NCBI GenBank assembly: GCA_002914805.1
Contig: JXTB01000026.1
Span: 1,221,676 to 1,285,675 of the forward strand
Source of the DNA: Parasponia andersonii
Taxonomy: Eukaryota > Streptophyta > Magnoliopsida > Rosales > Cannabaceae
Length of the DNA: 64,000 nucleotides
Reading direction: 5' to 3'
The notes under the pieces were generated by a model. That model was not told the origin of the DNA and did no database searches. It was given only the letters and a program-made list of their open reading frames with translations. Of this stretch, positions 30,518 through 42,887 are shown piece after piece. A program made the translations under genes and the position numbers. Positions within the stretch are counted from its first letter, which is position 1. Each line of letters opens with the position of its first letter.

Positions 30518-32949
30518 ATGGGTACTTGTCTCAGCAAGAAGAAACCTTCTTCTCCTTCTCCTTCTTCTACTACTACTGCCATTAATGGTGGTTCTGCCAT
30601 TAATGGTGTTTCTTCTACTTCTTCAGGCCTAGTAGTACCAATACCAGTACAAGCTGTAGATCCGGTGAACTTGGACAAAAAACAAGAAGACGTCAAGGAA
30701 GGAGAACACCCAACTCAAGTAAAGAAGGAGATTTTCATTATCAAGCACCGCCGGAGCCATGACGACAGAGGAGGAGAGCAACCAAATCCCAAGCACCAAA
30801 ATCATCCGCCATTGGTATTAGCAGCAGCTGCACCTGATGAAAACGATGAATCGCCTTCTTCTCCGGCTCACCAGTTGCCGGTGAGCGCCGCGGCTGTGAG
30901 GACTTCCAGCTGCACCAAAGAAGAGGTGGACGCCATTCTCATACAGTGCGGAAGGCTCAGCCGAAGCTCCTCAGGGAAGGCCGCTTCTTCCTCTTCCGCT
31001 TCCAGAAAGTACTCCGGTTCCAAGAGGAGCTACGATTTCGACCACGGCGACGCTGCTGCTGCCTCCGCCGACGGGGATGGGGCGGTTACGGTGACGGAAG
31101 AGAGCCGGCGCCACCGTGACCGCAGCCAATTGTCGAGGTCGAGGACAAGGGCTTCTCCTTCTCCTCAGGGAAGGAGGAGAACTCCGAGCAGAGAAAGAGG
31201 AGATGGTCAGCAGCGCTCTGCAAGCAGAGAGAGGCGGGTCAGTCGGTCTCCGGGAAGGCGGTCGTCGACGGAGGCCAGTGGCAGCGGAACTTGTTCTAAT
31301 ACTAATACTAATACCAATGCTGTTAGTTCGAATAGGCCCGGGAAGATGGTTTCGGTTCCTGCCACTGTTTCATCCTTGGTGATGGACAAGAGCAACAATG
31401 GAGACTCTGCTGCTGCTGCTGCTGTCAAGAGAATTTCGGTTAAGAGAAACGTGGGCGAGGCGGGTGCGGGCGCGGGTGCAGGTGCGGCGTCCTCAAGGGG
31501 CGTGGCGTCACCGCGGTCTCAGTCCCCGGCAAGAGCTAATGGCAATGCTGCGGCTGTTAAGTCATCTTCCAGTGAGTGTCAACAGCAGCAGCAGCCTTCG
31601 CTGAGCCGAAACTCTTCGAGAAAGGCAGAGCATTCGCCTTACAGAAGGAACCCCCTGAGTGAGATTGATCCTAACTCCCTGGCATATCCTCACACCACCA
31701 CCACCACCACCACCACCAATAACAACAACAGAATACAAAGCAAAAGCAGATCAAGAGAAACTGAGGGAGTAACTGATGAAATCTTTACCAAGGAACCCTC
31801 CTCCAATGTTACAAATCAGGTAACATCTCTCTCTCTCTCCATTGCCGCTACAATTCAAATTACCTGCAAAAACTTGTACTGGTTAAATGATCTAGAGTGA
31901 ATGCTTGATTTACATATTTTGAATTGGTTAATCGTAATGATGCCAAATCTGTTTGTTCAACAAGATATTCAGTAGTCAACTTGGTTGTGTTGAAACACAT
32001 AATACCAATTCAAATGTAGGACATAATAGCGAGTTGCTACTTGCTATTATAAATGTAGTTTGTCAAATATATTGTTGTGCCAAATGATGGTATTTTCAGT
32101 TGAGTTGGCTGAAAGATGATGGTATTATTGCAACCTTAGGTTCAGAAACCAAATGCGGGGACTAATTACAGAAGCGGCAGCAGAGTTTCCGGGGCGAAGG
32201 AGCAGCAAGCTACGGTGGAGACGACAGTGCTCATCTCTGGCTCTCATAAATCTTCTTCTCAAACACCAACACCAACAATAACAAGAAGCAGGTCTGCTAG
32301 GCGATCTCGGGACCTTGATTTCAATCCCGAAACTCTGATGCATCCGAATTCGGAATCGACTCCATCTTACACTAGACTGCTGCTGGAAGACATCCAGAAT
32401 TTTCACCAGATGAACACAACAACAACCACAACCACAGTGGTGTCACTCCCTCCCTGTGTCAGCAAGGCCTGCTCCATCCTCGAAGCCGTGGCGGACCTCA
32501 ACTCTACAACCAGTTCCAATCTGTCCGAAGATCAATTCAACTCTTTAATGGGTTCGACTCCTAAAAGCAAAGACCCTTTTGTGGAATCTGAGGTAGTAAT
32601 CGGCTGCGACGACTTGACAGAGCCGAGCTTCCACAAGTACGTGACGGTGACAAGAGGTGGTGGAGATGCTGCGGCAGAGGACCAAGAGTCCTCGGGCAGC
32701 AACAGCTTCGTGCAGCAGCAGCAGCAATGGGGATCCGGTTTGTTCTCATCCTCTTCGGCTGATTCAATGGATTGCCAGACTTGGAGATCGAATGATGAAG
32801 CGGCGGCAGAGGGAAAGAGGAGACTGAGTGAGAGGAACAAGAGAGATTCTTATGCTGCTCAGCCGCACAGCAGCGGTGGCATTGGACGGGGTAGGCTTGG
32901 CTCCGCCAAAGGGCTTCAAGCATTTTCTGTGGTTGCATCATCCACGTAG
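30518..32949 (+). CDS. Ser/Arg-rich protein with myristoylation signal (At1g65710-like)
   Basis: Two exons: 30518-31819 and 32140-32949 (phase 0, GT-AG), encoding 703 residues. The N-terminus MGTCLSKKK has Gly2 for N-myristoylation, Cys4 for S-acylation and a basic cluster, predicting plasma-membrane attachment. The motif KKEIFIIKHRRSHDDR follows at about 70, and a conserved CTKEEVDAILIQCGRLSRSSS at about 132. An Arg/Ser-rich stretch (RSQLSRSRTRASPSPQ, TPSRERGDGQQRSASRERR) follows. Later conserved pieces are RRNPLSEIDPNSL, the SRSARRSRDLDF-NPETL region and LEDIQNFHQ. Repeats of Gln, Thr and Ser are long and encoded by triplet runs. The layout matches plant proteins annotated as uncharacterised At1g65710 or 'serine/arginine repetitive matrix-like'. 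The function is unknown. The 'SR' label does not imply a splicing role, since no RRM is present. Confidence 0.85.
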
Positions 32950-33891
32950 TAATAGTTCTTGTGGACCATTGATTGATTGGCACTTTGGCCTTTTTCAATT
33001 GTTTTGTTGTCTTTAGTTTGAACTTGTTCATTCAGTTTTCAGAATAGGAGAACTCTCTTGACTCTCCATTGTGTTACTGGCTGTTGCAAACTTGCAACCA
33101 TTTTTAAATCAAAAGCCATTTGATTTTATCTTTATTGCTTATTTAACTATTGATAATTGACCTTTATATGTTTAATTCACAACTGGTTCAATGTATCTTT
33201 CTAGCGCAGCTAATTCGTTCAGCCGTTTTTGAAAATGAAGCTCTAGACAGCTCTAACTTTAAATGATGTTACCACTAAATATTTTGATCTAAAAGGTCTT
33301 TTGATTTGCAACCAAGTTACCAGTCTAATTTTTGGTCTGCATGGTTGGAGCATAAAAAGAAAGGAGAGACGAGTTTGATAAAAATCCAAGAGTCCCAGAA
33401 GTATCCTTTCAAAAATAGTTTGAGTTCTGAGTTTTGGCAACTTGCAAAGATCAAAGATCTTGAGAAGCTTTTATATTCCTTTCAAAATCCCAAGAGATCC
33501 ATCATCAAGTAATTACAAGGCCAAGTAAAGACTACTTACAAGCTCTAAATTCATTTTAAACCTATAACAAACATCAAAGAGATCCTCTTCATTACACATT
33601 TTTTTGTCCCAGAGACGGCTAATACTCATTATGGTTGAAAGATGAAACTTCGTAGCCAATTGTGTGCTCTTGACAAAGGACAAGAATTCCAAGACGATTC
33701 TAGTATGTGCATATATGCATGAAAAGCGAGTGCTTGAGTTTCTTTCTCCGATTTGCACACGTTATTTCCCAGGAATATAAGTACATCTCTATACATCCGA
33801 GTGAGCAGTAGTGGCTGCAGAGGTGATCCAGCCAGTTAATCAGCCCTAATATCTTTCCATCTGATAAATGAATCCCCATTGATAGTACGCA
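32950..33891. other. Convergent 3' spacer
   Basis: 3' UTRs of the plus-strand Ser/Arg-rich gene and the minus-strand transporter gene meet here. No further gene is seen. Confidence 0.45.
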
Positions 33892-36800
33892 TTATTCTAC
33901 ATTATTCCTGTAGTTGACCAAGTATATTGCAATCACAGTAATAACCGCACCGGTCAGTTGCAACGGTGAGAAAGTCTCGCCAAAATATAGAAACCTAGAA
34001 TACAAATGAGGAGCAAAAATTGGGTAAAGAACTTGGTTAGTTAGGCAGAGAAAATAATTGATTATTAAGAAAAAGTCCGGGGGTGGTTCATGGCAATCAA
34101 GTCAGCTTGTTTATGCGTATTTATGTGTTTTGACTCGGTGCATGTGTTTGGTTGGATGAACTTACCCAAATATTGAAGCAAACATTGGGGTTAGAAATGT
34201 AAGGGAGCTGAGCTTTGTCAAGCTACCTGAAATGCATTAGCAAAGAAAATTTAGGGATCAATTGGAAACCATTATGTGAATGTGTATCTACTTTGGAGAT
34301 GCATGATAGCATAACCAAGTAGAATACAGTCAAGGGGAGGGGCAAAAACATGGTCGATGCCTTGGATTTAAGAAACTGAAGGGATCAAAAAGAGAAATTA
34401 GCAAAATGAAGATACTGAACTTTATTATAGAAAGATGAACATAGAAAATAATACCTTTTGTTGCACTGTAGAAATATACACCATAGCTAATGGCACTTCC
34501 AAAAATGGAAGTATATAAAAGCGCCAATACATCATTTGTTGTAAACTCCTCGAGATTCCCATTGACAGCATTATCATGATTCAAAATAGAGATTATAAGT
34601 AGAGGCAAACCCCCCAAAACCATGTGCTGCAACAGAAATAGCATGTATCAGTCTCCCCAGGCAACTCTTTCATAAGCTCTTATACCAACTGCCGTAAGTA
34701 ACTTTTTATAGTGTTATATAGAGAACTGCTACTTATTTGTATTTGTAATTACAAAATTACTGTTTACCGATTAAAATATTTTTACAAGCGAAGATGGAAA
34801 AAAAAGTAGTAGTGTTTAAAGTAAATTTCACTGCCAACAAAATTTTTAATTATCGAAGTGCTCAACAATTTGATGATAAATTCAAGGTTAGATCAACAAT
34901 AAGAGTGAGCTGATACAACCTACCCATCCAGTTGCCATAACAGGATCAGAGTACTTGGAAACCCAGCGGACCATGACTGTGCCAACTGCCATGCTCTGAG
35001 CTGCAAGAAGCATCCACCACTCTCCACTTCCCCATAGTGAAAAGTTACTTTCATTCAAAGAAAGTGCAGGAACCTGTATACAACAGTGTAGCATCACATA
35101 GTAGCCACAAGGCAAAATCAACAGGATTGAAGAACAATTTGATAGACCCCCAATTCATTTAACGTATGCAAGGCATGATAGAGGGCTGGTTTAACAAAAG
35201 GGTGCTGGTGCTGATGTGTTGCCATGTTGGCAGGAAGTTTTCTGATGTATTTTAGCTTATGACAATGAGTTTGTTTCCGTTTTTAGAGGAGAGTAGGAAT
35301 AAAACCGGGGAAGAGGAGGGGGAAGGAGAGAGGGTTCATTGGATTTTTGGGGATTGTATTGAGCTTGGCTCAAAGAGGAGAGCCCCAGGTCTCTCGAACA
35401 CCTGAGGCCCTACAGTGTAAATTGAGCTATCAGCTCTTATTCAATATCAAATCCCACTTTTCTATCTCTGTTCTTATCACTAGTTTTCTCAAAGAGCAGC
35501 AATACAATGCGTAATGCTTCTTTCTTAAGTTTTAAAGATGATATGATGAACCGATGATATGACTTTAAACTAATGTTGGTCAACCACGAAATAGCTTAGA
35601 TATTGGGTAGTCAGATATTAGACACACATAGGGTATTTACATCCTCATATATAAAGGAAAGTCTGACGTCAGTCTTGTACTTTTACCTTTCTTTTGATAC
35701 CCCTATGTCTAACAGATAAATTTTCAATTTCATGTCTATCTCACTACCAAAATGTTGCAGAATCAACTTTTACTGCCAGAAAATAAGAAAAGCCAAATAA
35801 CACCCACCAGTGTCATCTCTTCTTGACATAACTTACCATCCTAAACTTGTGCTTATACCACCCCACAAATCACAAAAGCCGTTAATAAAGCTCATTCCAT
35901 CTATTGCTCCTGATACCAGGTTGCATGCCTAGCACATGAATTTGTGTTGTTTTGTGAGCTAAGCCATACAGATGCATTTAAAGTCTTAACCATCCACATA
36001 TTTCACGTAACCTTTTCTGGACTGCATAATAGACTGATAAACCACATTCCACCACCATTCTTTCGTTCCAACAATAATGATGCTTTAGTTTAACCGCCTA
36101 AGTGGAGAGCAACTAGGAATCATTGACAAGAGTTAGATATACATGTATCCACATACTAATCATTTACATTCAGCAATATACCAATTATGGATAACCATTG
36201 TTTGCCTTCATTAAATTTTATTCCCATGAGATACCAATTGCAATAGGATTGTGTTTACGTGTTTGATGTACATAAACAATCGCAATTGGTAATTAAGTCA
36301 TGTGCCCAACACTGCTTAAACTGAAAATAGCAATTCATAGGCGAAAGAAACAGCTAAGAAATTTTATTTTATCCAAGCAAAATATAAAAATTAAAAAAAA
36401 AAAAAGAGGTTCAGATTACGGTTCAAGGCTTTCAATAACATAATCAGCAACTATAAAATTTTATTTTGTTTGAATTGTTTCTATGTTTCTTTTGTTTTAA
36501 CTTTATCTATATTTAGCTAAAATTTTAATTCTAGGCCACTATAAAACTAATGAAAGACAAACAAATAAAGCTATAACTCCTAAGACAACTATAGAACAAG
36601 TAGAAAGGAGGAAGATCCTAAGACAGGTGATAAACAGAATCAGAGAGAGGAAGTGTGTGTGTGTGTGTAATGTACATGTGCAATCACAATTGGTAGTTAA
36701 GTCACTTGCCCAGCACTGCTTAAACAGAAAATATCAATTCGTAGATGAAATAAATAATTAAGACGTTTTAGTTTATCCAAGCAAAATAATAATTTGAAAA

Positions 36801-39176
36801 AAAGTACGAAAGGTTCAAATTACAGGTCAAGGCATTCAATAACATAATCAGCCACTGTAAAAGTCTATTTTTTTCAGAATACTTGTGTTCATTTTGTTTC
36901 TGACATACTATCTTTAGTTCAAATTTGCCACTACAAAACTAATGAAAGACAAACTAAAGAACAAGAATGAAGGAGGAAGATCCTAAGACGAAGCAGAATC
37001 AGAGAGAGGAAGAAAAAGAACATAAAGGAAGGAGGAAGTAGCCAAGTGACAGCCAAAAACAATAAAAAAAGAAAATATAACAACACAAAGATGAACAAAG
37101 CCAGTCCAAATACCAACCGTAAATCAACGACGACACCTTAAAACAACAAAATAAAGGCTTAAAAGAAATAAATGGGACAACCTAAAAATTAAAATTACAG
37201 AAGATATGAAATAAATCCAAAATAAATAAACTCAACATAACTAGAAAGTGAATAGTAGTATGGGAGGTGGACCTGAATCGTCCTTATTACGCTCTCAATT
37301 AAGTCTTAGTTATCAAGCTCTGACAAAATGGTAGAAGTTCTCTGTCCAAGAGACTAAAACCTTGTAATTCCTACACCCTAGCCAAAATTAACCAAGTTAT
37401 AGCTCGTAAGGAGACTTGTTTGGGCGAACTATTAACTTGAATATAGGAGCATTTCTGTACAATTTTTCGTGCCTTTTCTTTTAAGTCTTTCCCCATTTAG
37501 CTGTGCCGATGAAATCGCATTTCCTATCAAACACTGAATAGCAAATATGAGATCAAGCCTCTAATTAGCAACCCAATTTTTTCAGCACAGGTTGGATGTT
37601 TTGAAACTTAATTACAAGTGCTGTCGTAATCCAAAATTAAGAAACAAGAAACTCTCTAAGAACACAATGTTCCATTTTTCTGGTAAAAGGCAGCCCTATG
37701 ACTTGAGTGAATAAATCCTTAATACTTGGTAACAATTTCTTACACTCAATTAACCTTCCAACTTTTTCTACACAAAAATTAAAACAAAAAACTGACTAGC
37801 AAATGTTGAGGTAATCTGGTAGCATGTATCTTCCATAAATTGAAGAAGCAACACGAAATACGTCGATTACGCGAGCAGCAATCCATGTTTTCACGAAAAT
37901 GAAGCTAGAATTGAAGAATTTTAAGTGAAAAGAATAACTCTTATAGCTATCACATAGAAAATAGATGAGTAAAAAAGAGTAGACAACAAATGAAGCAAAC
38001 AACAAGTTTAGTAGAAATAGAATAAGAAAGTTTACCTCCATTATAGCTATCACATAGAAAATAAATGAGTAAAAAAGAGTAGACAACAAATGAAGCAAAC
38101 AACAAGTTTAGTAGAAATAGAATAAGAAAACAAATGAAGCAAACAACAAGTTTAGTAGAAATAGAATAAGAAAGTTTACCTCCAGAAGTAATAGTCCTAC
38201 TACACCGAGCACAAGCCCAGAAGCTCCAACCAAGCCAATGGATTCCCCAAATAGCAATGCCGCAAGTATAGCCACTGTTAGAGGTTGCGAATCAATTATC
38301 ACCTGCAATGACTCAACAAATCAATCCCTTTGATAAACTGTTCATTTACGGTAAGAGTAGCCGAATGTAAATATCCTAATTGGGTTCCACAGCGCTAAGT
38401 TGAGGCGGGTGTTCAAGAGAAGAGACTAAAGTGTTGCAAAACCAACTTACACTGCCCAAACCTGCGGAGGTCCTCTGTAAGCCCTGAGCAAGAAAACCCT
38501 GAAAGCAAGCGGCGTCGACGAGGCCGAACAGGGCAATGGAAAGCCAAGCGGAGAGTCCCTTGGGGGAGGGGCGGCCACGGGAGGCGGCGAAGGCGACGAG
38601 GAGGAAGCCGGCGGGGATGAGACGGAACGCGGAGACGAAGAAAGGGCCAGCTTTAGGAAGCACCTCCTTCATGGCCACCATAGCCGTACCCCAGAAGAAG
38701 AACGGGGAGACCAGCACCGCCAATTCCCACGCTTCTTCGAGCGTACTAGACTGATTCTGTTGGGTCAGGGTTTCGGTCTGGGTCTGGGTCTGGGTCTGGG
38801 TCTGGGTCTGGTCGTCGGAGGACGAGACGAGGCACGCGACGTCGAGCCCTGTTCCGACGCAATCGAGGGACTCGGATTGGGGTTCCTCTTGGAGGTCAGT
38901 GTCCGTACTGGAAGTGGTGCAGTTGAGAATGGGGATTGGGTGGAGGTGGTGTCGCCACCATAAACGACGAGCTTTGGCTTTCGTAACCCCATAAACGACA
39001 GAGAGAGGAGTAGTAGTAGTAGCAGCAGAAGAAGAAGAAGAAGAAGAAGAAGAAGGTGATGATGATGATAAATGGGGTTTGGATGAGGTGTCGTTTCCTC
39101 CTCTTCTGCATATTATTATACCACTGGGGAATTGTGGCACCAAGGCAGTAGTGGAGGAGCACCACCTTACCGCCAT
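33892..39176 (-). CDS. WAT1-related EamA transporter, chloroplast type (At3g02690-like)
   Basis: A drug/metabolite-transporter superfamily membrane protein; the substrate is unknown. Exons in gene order: 39176-38451, 38302-38180, 35073-34924, 34626-34455, 34226-34166, 33994-33892. All splice junctions are GT-AG and in phase, giving 444 residues (Arabidopsis homologue about 417). Residues 1 to about 135 are Ser/Thr/Gln-rich and basic, as expected of a transit peptide, and include poly-Ser and a Gln-Thr repeat. Two EamA domains of about five helices each follow. Landmarks are SPFFFWGTAMVAMKEVLPKA, LAQGLQRTSAGLGS|VIIDSQPLT, WGSGEWWMLLAAQSMAVGT, YTSIFGSAISYGVYFYSATK, SLTKLSSLTFLTPMFASIFG and FLYFGETFSPLQLTGAV. 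All match the At3g02690 family in order. Intron 2 is 3.1 kb and holds repeats. A duplicated copy of the exon 2 donor lies just inside it. Confidence 0.93.
36247..37013. repeat. Diverged ~400-bp tandem duplication in the transporter intron
   Basis: Unit A (36247-36645) and unit B (36668-37013) share, in order, CAATTGGTAATTAAGTCA, GCCCAACACTGCTTAAAC, TTATCCAAGCAAAATA, CAATAACATAATCAGC, ACTAATGAAAGACAAAC, GGAGGAAGATCCTAAGAC and AATCAGAGAGAGGAAG. Unit B has several small deletions. A (GT)n tract (36655-36668) lies at the junction. Confidence 0.85.
37941..38184. repeat. Tandem duplication copying the exon 2 splice donor
   Basis: Unit 1 is 37941-38040 and unit 2 is 38041-38184. Unit 2 carries an extra internal 44-bp duplication (38131-38174). 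Both end with TTTACCTCCA, whose minus strand is TGGAGGTAAA, the donor of exon 2. The copy at 38031-38040 is therefore a decoy donor about 144 bases inside the intron. Identity between units is nearly complete, so the event is recent. Confidence 0.9.
38773..39056. repeat. Coding microsatellites in the transit peptide
   Basis: A GGTCTG hexamer array (38780-38810; Gln-Thr repeat in the protein) and a GAA run (39026-39054; poly-Ser) lie in exon 1 of the transporter gene. Both have units divisible by three, so length change keeps the frame. Confidence 0.9.
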
Positions 39177-40212
39177 TTCTCTGTCTTAACTCTCTCGTCT
39201 TTCTTTTCTTTCGGTTTTGAAACAATTTTACAATGTAGGATCTTATGACGAAGATATTTTGTGACTCTCAGTGTCTAACATGGGATGTTGTAAACCACAC
39301 ACAAAATTTCACAATAATGACAGTAATTCATTACTGAAAGGACATGTTTCGGTTTGAGTTTCTATGTTTAGCTTTACACTGTTGTGTTGGACGACTCAAA
39401 AATGTTGTGACCAAATTTTAGTAGATACACAAATTTAAGTGTCTAAGATTTATCCAACAATTTGTTGGGTCCCATTTTTTTTTCCCCTTTATTATAAGTT
39501 TTCTCTGAAATTGTTTATGTCTGTCAGATTTGATGTAACAATGTAAACGTAAACAATCTATACCAATACATCCAGGGGAAAAAAAAAGCTCACAACAAAT
39601 TCTCCAAAATTTTATTAGGTGTTTGGGTATAATAGATTTTGAAACATTTATCATGTTGTTGTACTATTGTGATTACCATATCTTGGTAGAGAATTGCGAC
39701 AGTAGAGCATCATTAAAAAGCCAAGTTTGACGTAGCTTTAAAGACTATTGTATGAAAAATATAAATGCGATGCTAAGAATTTTTTTCTTCTTTTTTAAGA
39801 TTTACACCAAATAGAAACAGGGAGTTCTATTAATGGAGAAGCTAAGGTAATATGATTGTTAAACCTTAATAAGAAAAGTATTAGACTGAATAATTATATT
39901 TTGTTGCATATTAGAATCTTTTTCAAATTTTTTAAGAATGTCAGAAAAATTATTTTTGATTGCGCCTAAGATGAGAATCAATAATAAAAGATAGTTAAAA
40001 AAATTATACTTTTATTGTGAGGTCTACGAAGATGAAGATTTAATGTGAAAATCATTTATTTGGGTGGATTTTGCATTACCTTATATCATGGCTAACTCAA
40101 CTCCTTGTATTTCAAATTCCTATGGATTGAAAAATACAAAACTCATAACAAATATAGAAAGTTGAGAGATTCTCGTTCCCATACTCTAACAACTTCTCGT
40201 ATCAAAGAGCCT
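39177..40212. other. Promoter side of the transporter gene and spacer
   Basis: 39177-39240 is probably 5' UTR. The rest is AT-rich with no recognisable gene or complete element. Confidence 0.4.
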
Positions 40213-40450
40213 AAGCGTATTCCTACTCCTACAGCAATGCAATTTTATGGTGCTAATGTATAATTTAGCATATAGCACAAAAATTCTCTTACAAAAAAAT
40301 GTTATTTATTATGCTAAATTTTGCATTTGAAAATTACCTAATATTAATTGTGTCCCCTATTGTGAAATCCATTCTCTCCTACTTCACACCTTAGAAAGCA
40401 TGTTCGAGTATAGCATAGTGTTAAATGACATTTAATGCAACTTTGACTTT
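40213..40450. mobile_element. MITE-like segment, left half
   Basis: It starts with TATTCCTACTCCTACAGCAATGC. It contains TTTAGCATATAGCACAAAA and CGAGTATAGCATAGTGTT, matching in order the left half of the MITEs at 59360 and 60892 (GCATATGGCATAAAA, CAAGTATAGCA / CAAGTGTAGCATAATGTT). The matching right half lies 4.4 kb away, beyond the PIF/Harbinger genes. Confidence 0.5.
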
Positions 40451-40929
40451 TGATTATGAAAGTACCACTTTAGTAATATTAGGTAATCTTTAACCAACAA
40501 CTCTATTTTGCAGCAACCTAAATTCTAAAATACATCAATTTTACTCTATATTTTTTTTTCATCTCCAACCCATTACTCTAAATACTACACCTCTATCTTA
40601 AAAAGAATATTCTCTACAACTAAAAAAATATTCTTTCTAACTTTTACTTAAATATCCTTTTTAGTCTTTAACTTTCTATGGATATTTTGTTTAATCAATT
40701 ACTTGACTAATATACTTATATAAATCATATTAATTTAATGATATATTAATACATTATATTAATTACGAAATTACATAAATAATAATATAACATAAATTAT
40801 AAAATTATAAATTACATTTAATTATGAATAGATATTTTATTCATTATACATGAATACATTGTATATAAGAAATTTCTAAAAATTACATAAAATATAAAAA
40901 ATATAATAGAAAATCATATAACATATTGA

Positions 40930-42290
40930 TCAATATTTAAACCTCTGACTTACTATATTCATCCCATAAATGATCAATTAATGCATTTCTAAGTACAATA
41001 TGAGCCTCCCTATCCTTGATCTGTCTATGTCACGAAAGAAATTCTTCAAATCTAGCATTTTCATCTACTACTATTTCAATTTCTAGACTTGGCACTTCCA
41101 TAAAATCCTGAATTGGTGCATCGATATCATGTTCACCTTCGATTATCATGTTGTGCATAACTATGCACGCAGTCATTATATCATGTAATATATTTTTTTT
41201 TTCAAATACGTGCTGGTCCCACGATAATTGCAAATCGTGACTAGAGAACTCCAAATGCACATTCTACATCTTTTCGACATGCTTCTTACTTCATTACAAA
41301 AAGTTTCTTTTTTAGACCACGTGGATCATAGCCCACTTTGGATATATACCATTAGCTAAATAATATCTTATGTTATACTCTTTTACTTTAATAACATATG
41401 AGCTGGAGGAGCAATAGCTTTAGCGAGGTTGGCAAAAAGATTTGATGCCTCTAACACGTTAATGTCATTGTTAGAACCTGGCATACCAAAATATACATGC
41501 TATATCCAAAGATCATAATCCGTTACAGCCTTTAGAATAATAGTTAGAGATCCACTACGACCTGCGTACTGTTCTGCCCAAGCTGTTGGACAATTCTTCC
41601 ACTTCTAGTGCATACAATCTAGACTCCCTAACATTCCTGGAAAACCACGATTTTTACTAATATGTAGTAACCTAGCTACATCGCTAGCGATCAGCGATCG
41701 TAGATATCTCTCTGCAAATAATTCCACAACAGCACGACAAAATCTCTTCATACTTTCAATTACTGTAGACTCTTCTATTTTAATATACTAATCAGTAGCA
41801 TCAGCTGGTACACCATACGCCAACATGCAGAAGATAGCCGTAATTTTTTGAAAACCCGATAATCCGAGTCTACCAAGTCCATCCCTTCTCTTCAAGAAAT
41901 ACTTGTCATGATCTTGCACGACATTCATTATACGAAGGAATAAACTTCGACTCATCCTGAATCGCCTGCGAAACATCGATTAATTAAATTTTGGGTTCTC
42001 TACAAAATAGTTATTGAAGAGATTTTGATCAACAACTTTCCGATCGCGGTTGACCATTATATGACCAAGAATCGAGCCTCCATGAGTCACTTATTGATTT
42101 TGTTGGTTCAAAAAGTTATTGATATAATTGTTGTTACTGCTAACCCAGTGAGAAACTACTTCTTGATCTCTCTCATCTGCTTCAAGGTCATACATAAGTT
42201 GATTGTCATCTTCCTTTTCACCATCAGAAAATGATGAAGTAGAAGATGAGTAAAGTAGAAGATGAGTAATAAGATGGACCTTCAGGAATA
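40930..42290 (-). pseudogene. PIF/Harbinger transposase (DDE_Tnp_4), disabled
   Basis: In minus-strand order I can read MNFIPEGPS, then GGSILGHIMVNRDRK, MFRRRFRMSRSLFLRIM, LGLSGFQKITAIFCMLAYG, ESMKRFCRA(-), FPGMLGSLDCMH, PTAW, PGSNNDINVLEAS, NGIYPKWAM and finally TACIVMHNMIIEGE. This is the full domain order of plant Harbinger transposases. The first catalytic Asp (LDCMH) is kept. The second is Asn here: LANGIYP (41351-41353) replaces the usual LADGIYP. Several stop codons and frame changes occur across the gene, for example after LDCMH and in DLWI. It therefore cannot make an active enzyme. Confidence 0.85.
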
Positions 42291-42440
42291 AAATTCATTT
42301 TCGAAGATGATATACACTTGATAAAGTGAGATTTAAGGATATTTAACTTAGAGTGTTGTAGAAAACTTTGATTGATTTCGCGTTTTTATGCATTGTTAAA
42401 GATCATGATATCTTATAGTAAGAAATCTCAGACCTGAAAT

Positions 42441-42740
42441 CTGAAGATAAGATATCTCTGACTCAAATCTAAACCGTAGGATGAATTTCATCCAAATATA
42501 TGCCGTTGGATTAATATTTTTTAAAAAATGATATCTGAAGATAAGATATCTCTGACTTAAATTTAAACTTTAGGATGGATTTCATCCAACTCTACGCCGT
42601 TGGATTAAGATTTTATAAAAAATGATATCTTATCTTCATTTTTTTCAATATCTGAAGATAAGATATCTTGACTCAAATCTAAACCGTAGGATGGATTTCA
42701 TCCAAATCTAAACCGTAGGATTAAGATTTTGAAAATTTTC
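42441..42740. repeat. Three ~95-bp tandem units between the divergent Harbinger genes
   Basis: Units near 42441-42530, 42531-42624 and 42650-42740 each contain GAAGATAAGATATCT, a Leu/Asn-like ACTCAAATCTAAACCGTAG and GGATTTCATCCAA, then CCGTTGGATTAAGATTTT. The GATAAGATATC core is partly palindromic, and one inverted copy (GATATCTTATCTTC) lies at 42623-42636. The position between divergent start codons suggests promoter or transposase-binding repeats. Confidence 0.85.
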
Positions 42741-42887
42741 TACCTTTTTCTGAACTTTTTCTATAAATTTTGAAGAAGGCCACACAATCTATTTATACAA
42801 ATTTCTTCAATTATCAGTATCCTATCTATTATTCACTTTTAAAAAAACCTATCTCACCTTTACCCTTATCTATTCAGATAAAAAAAA

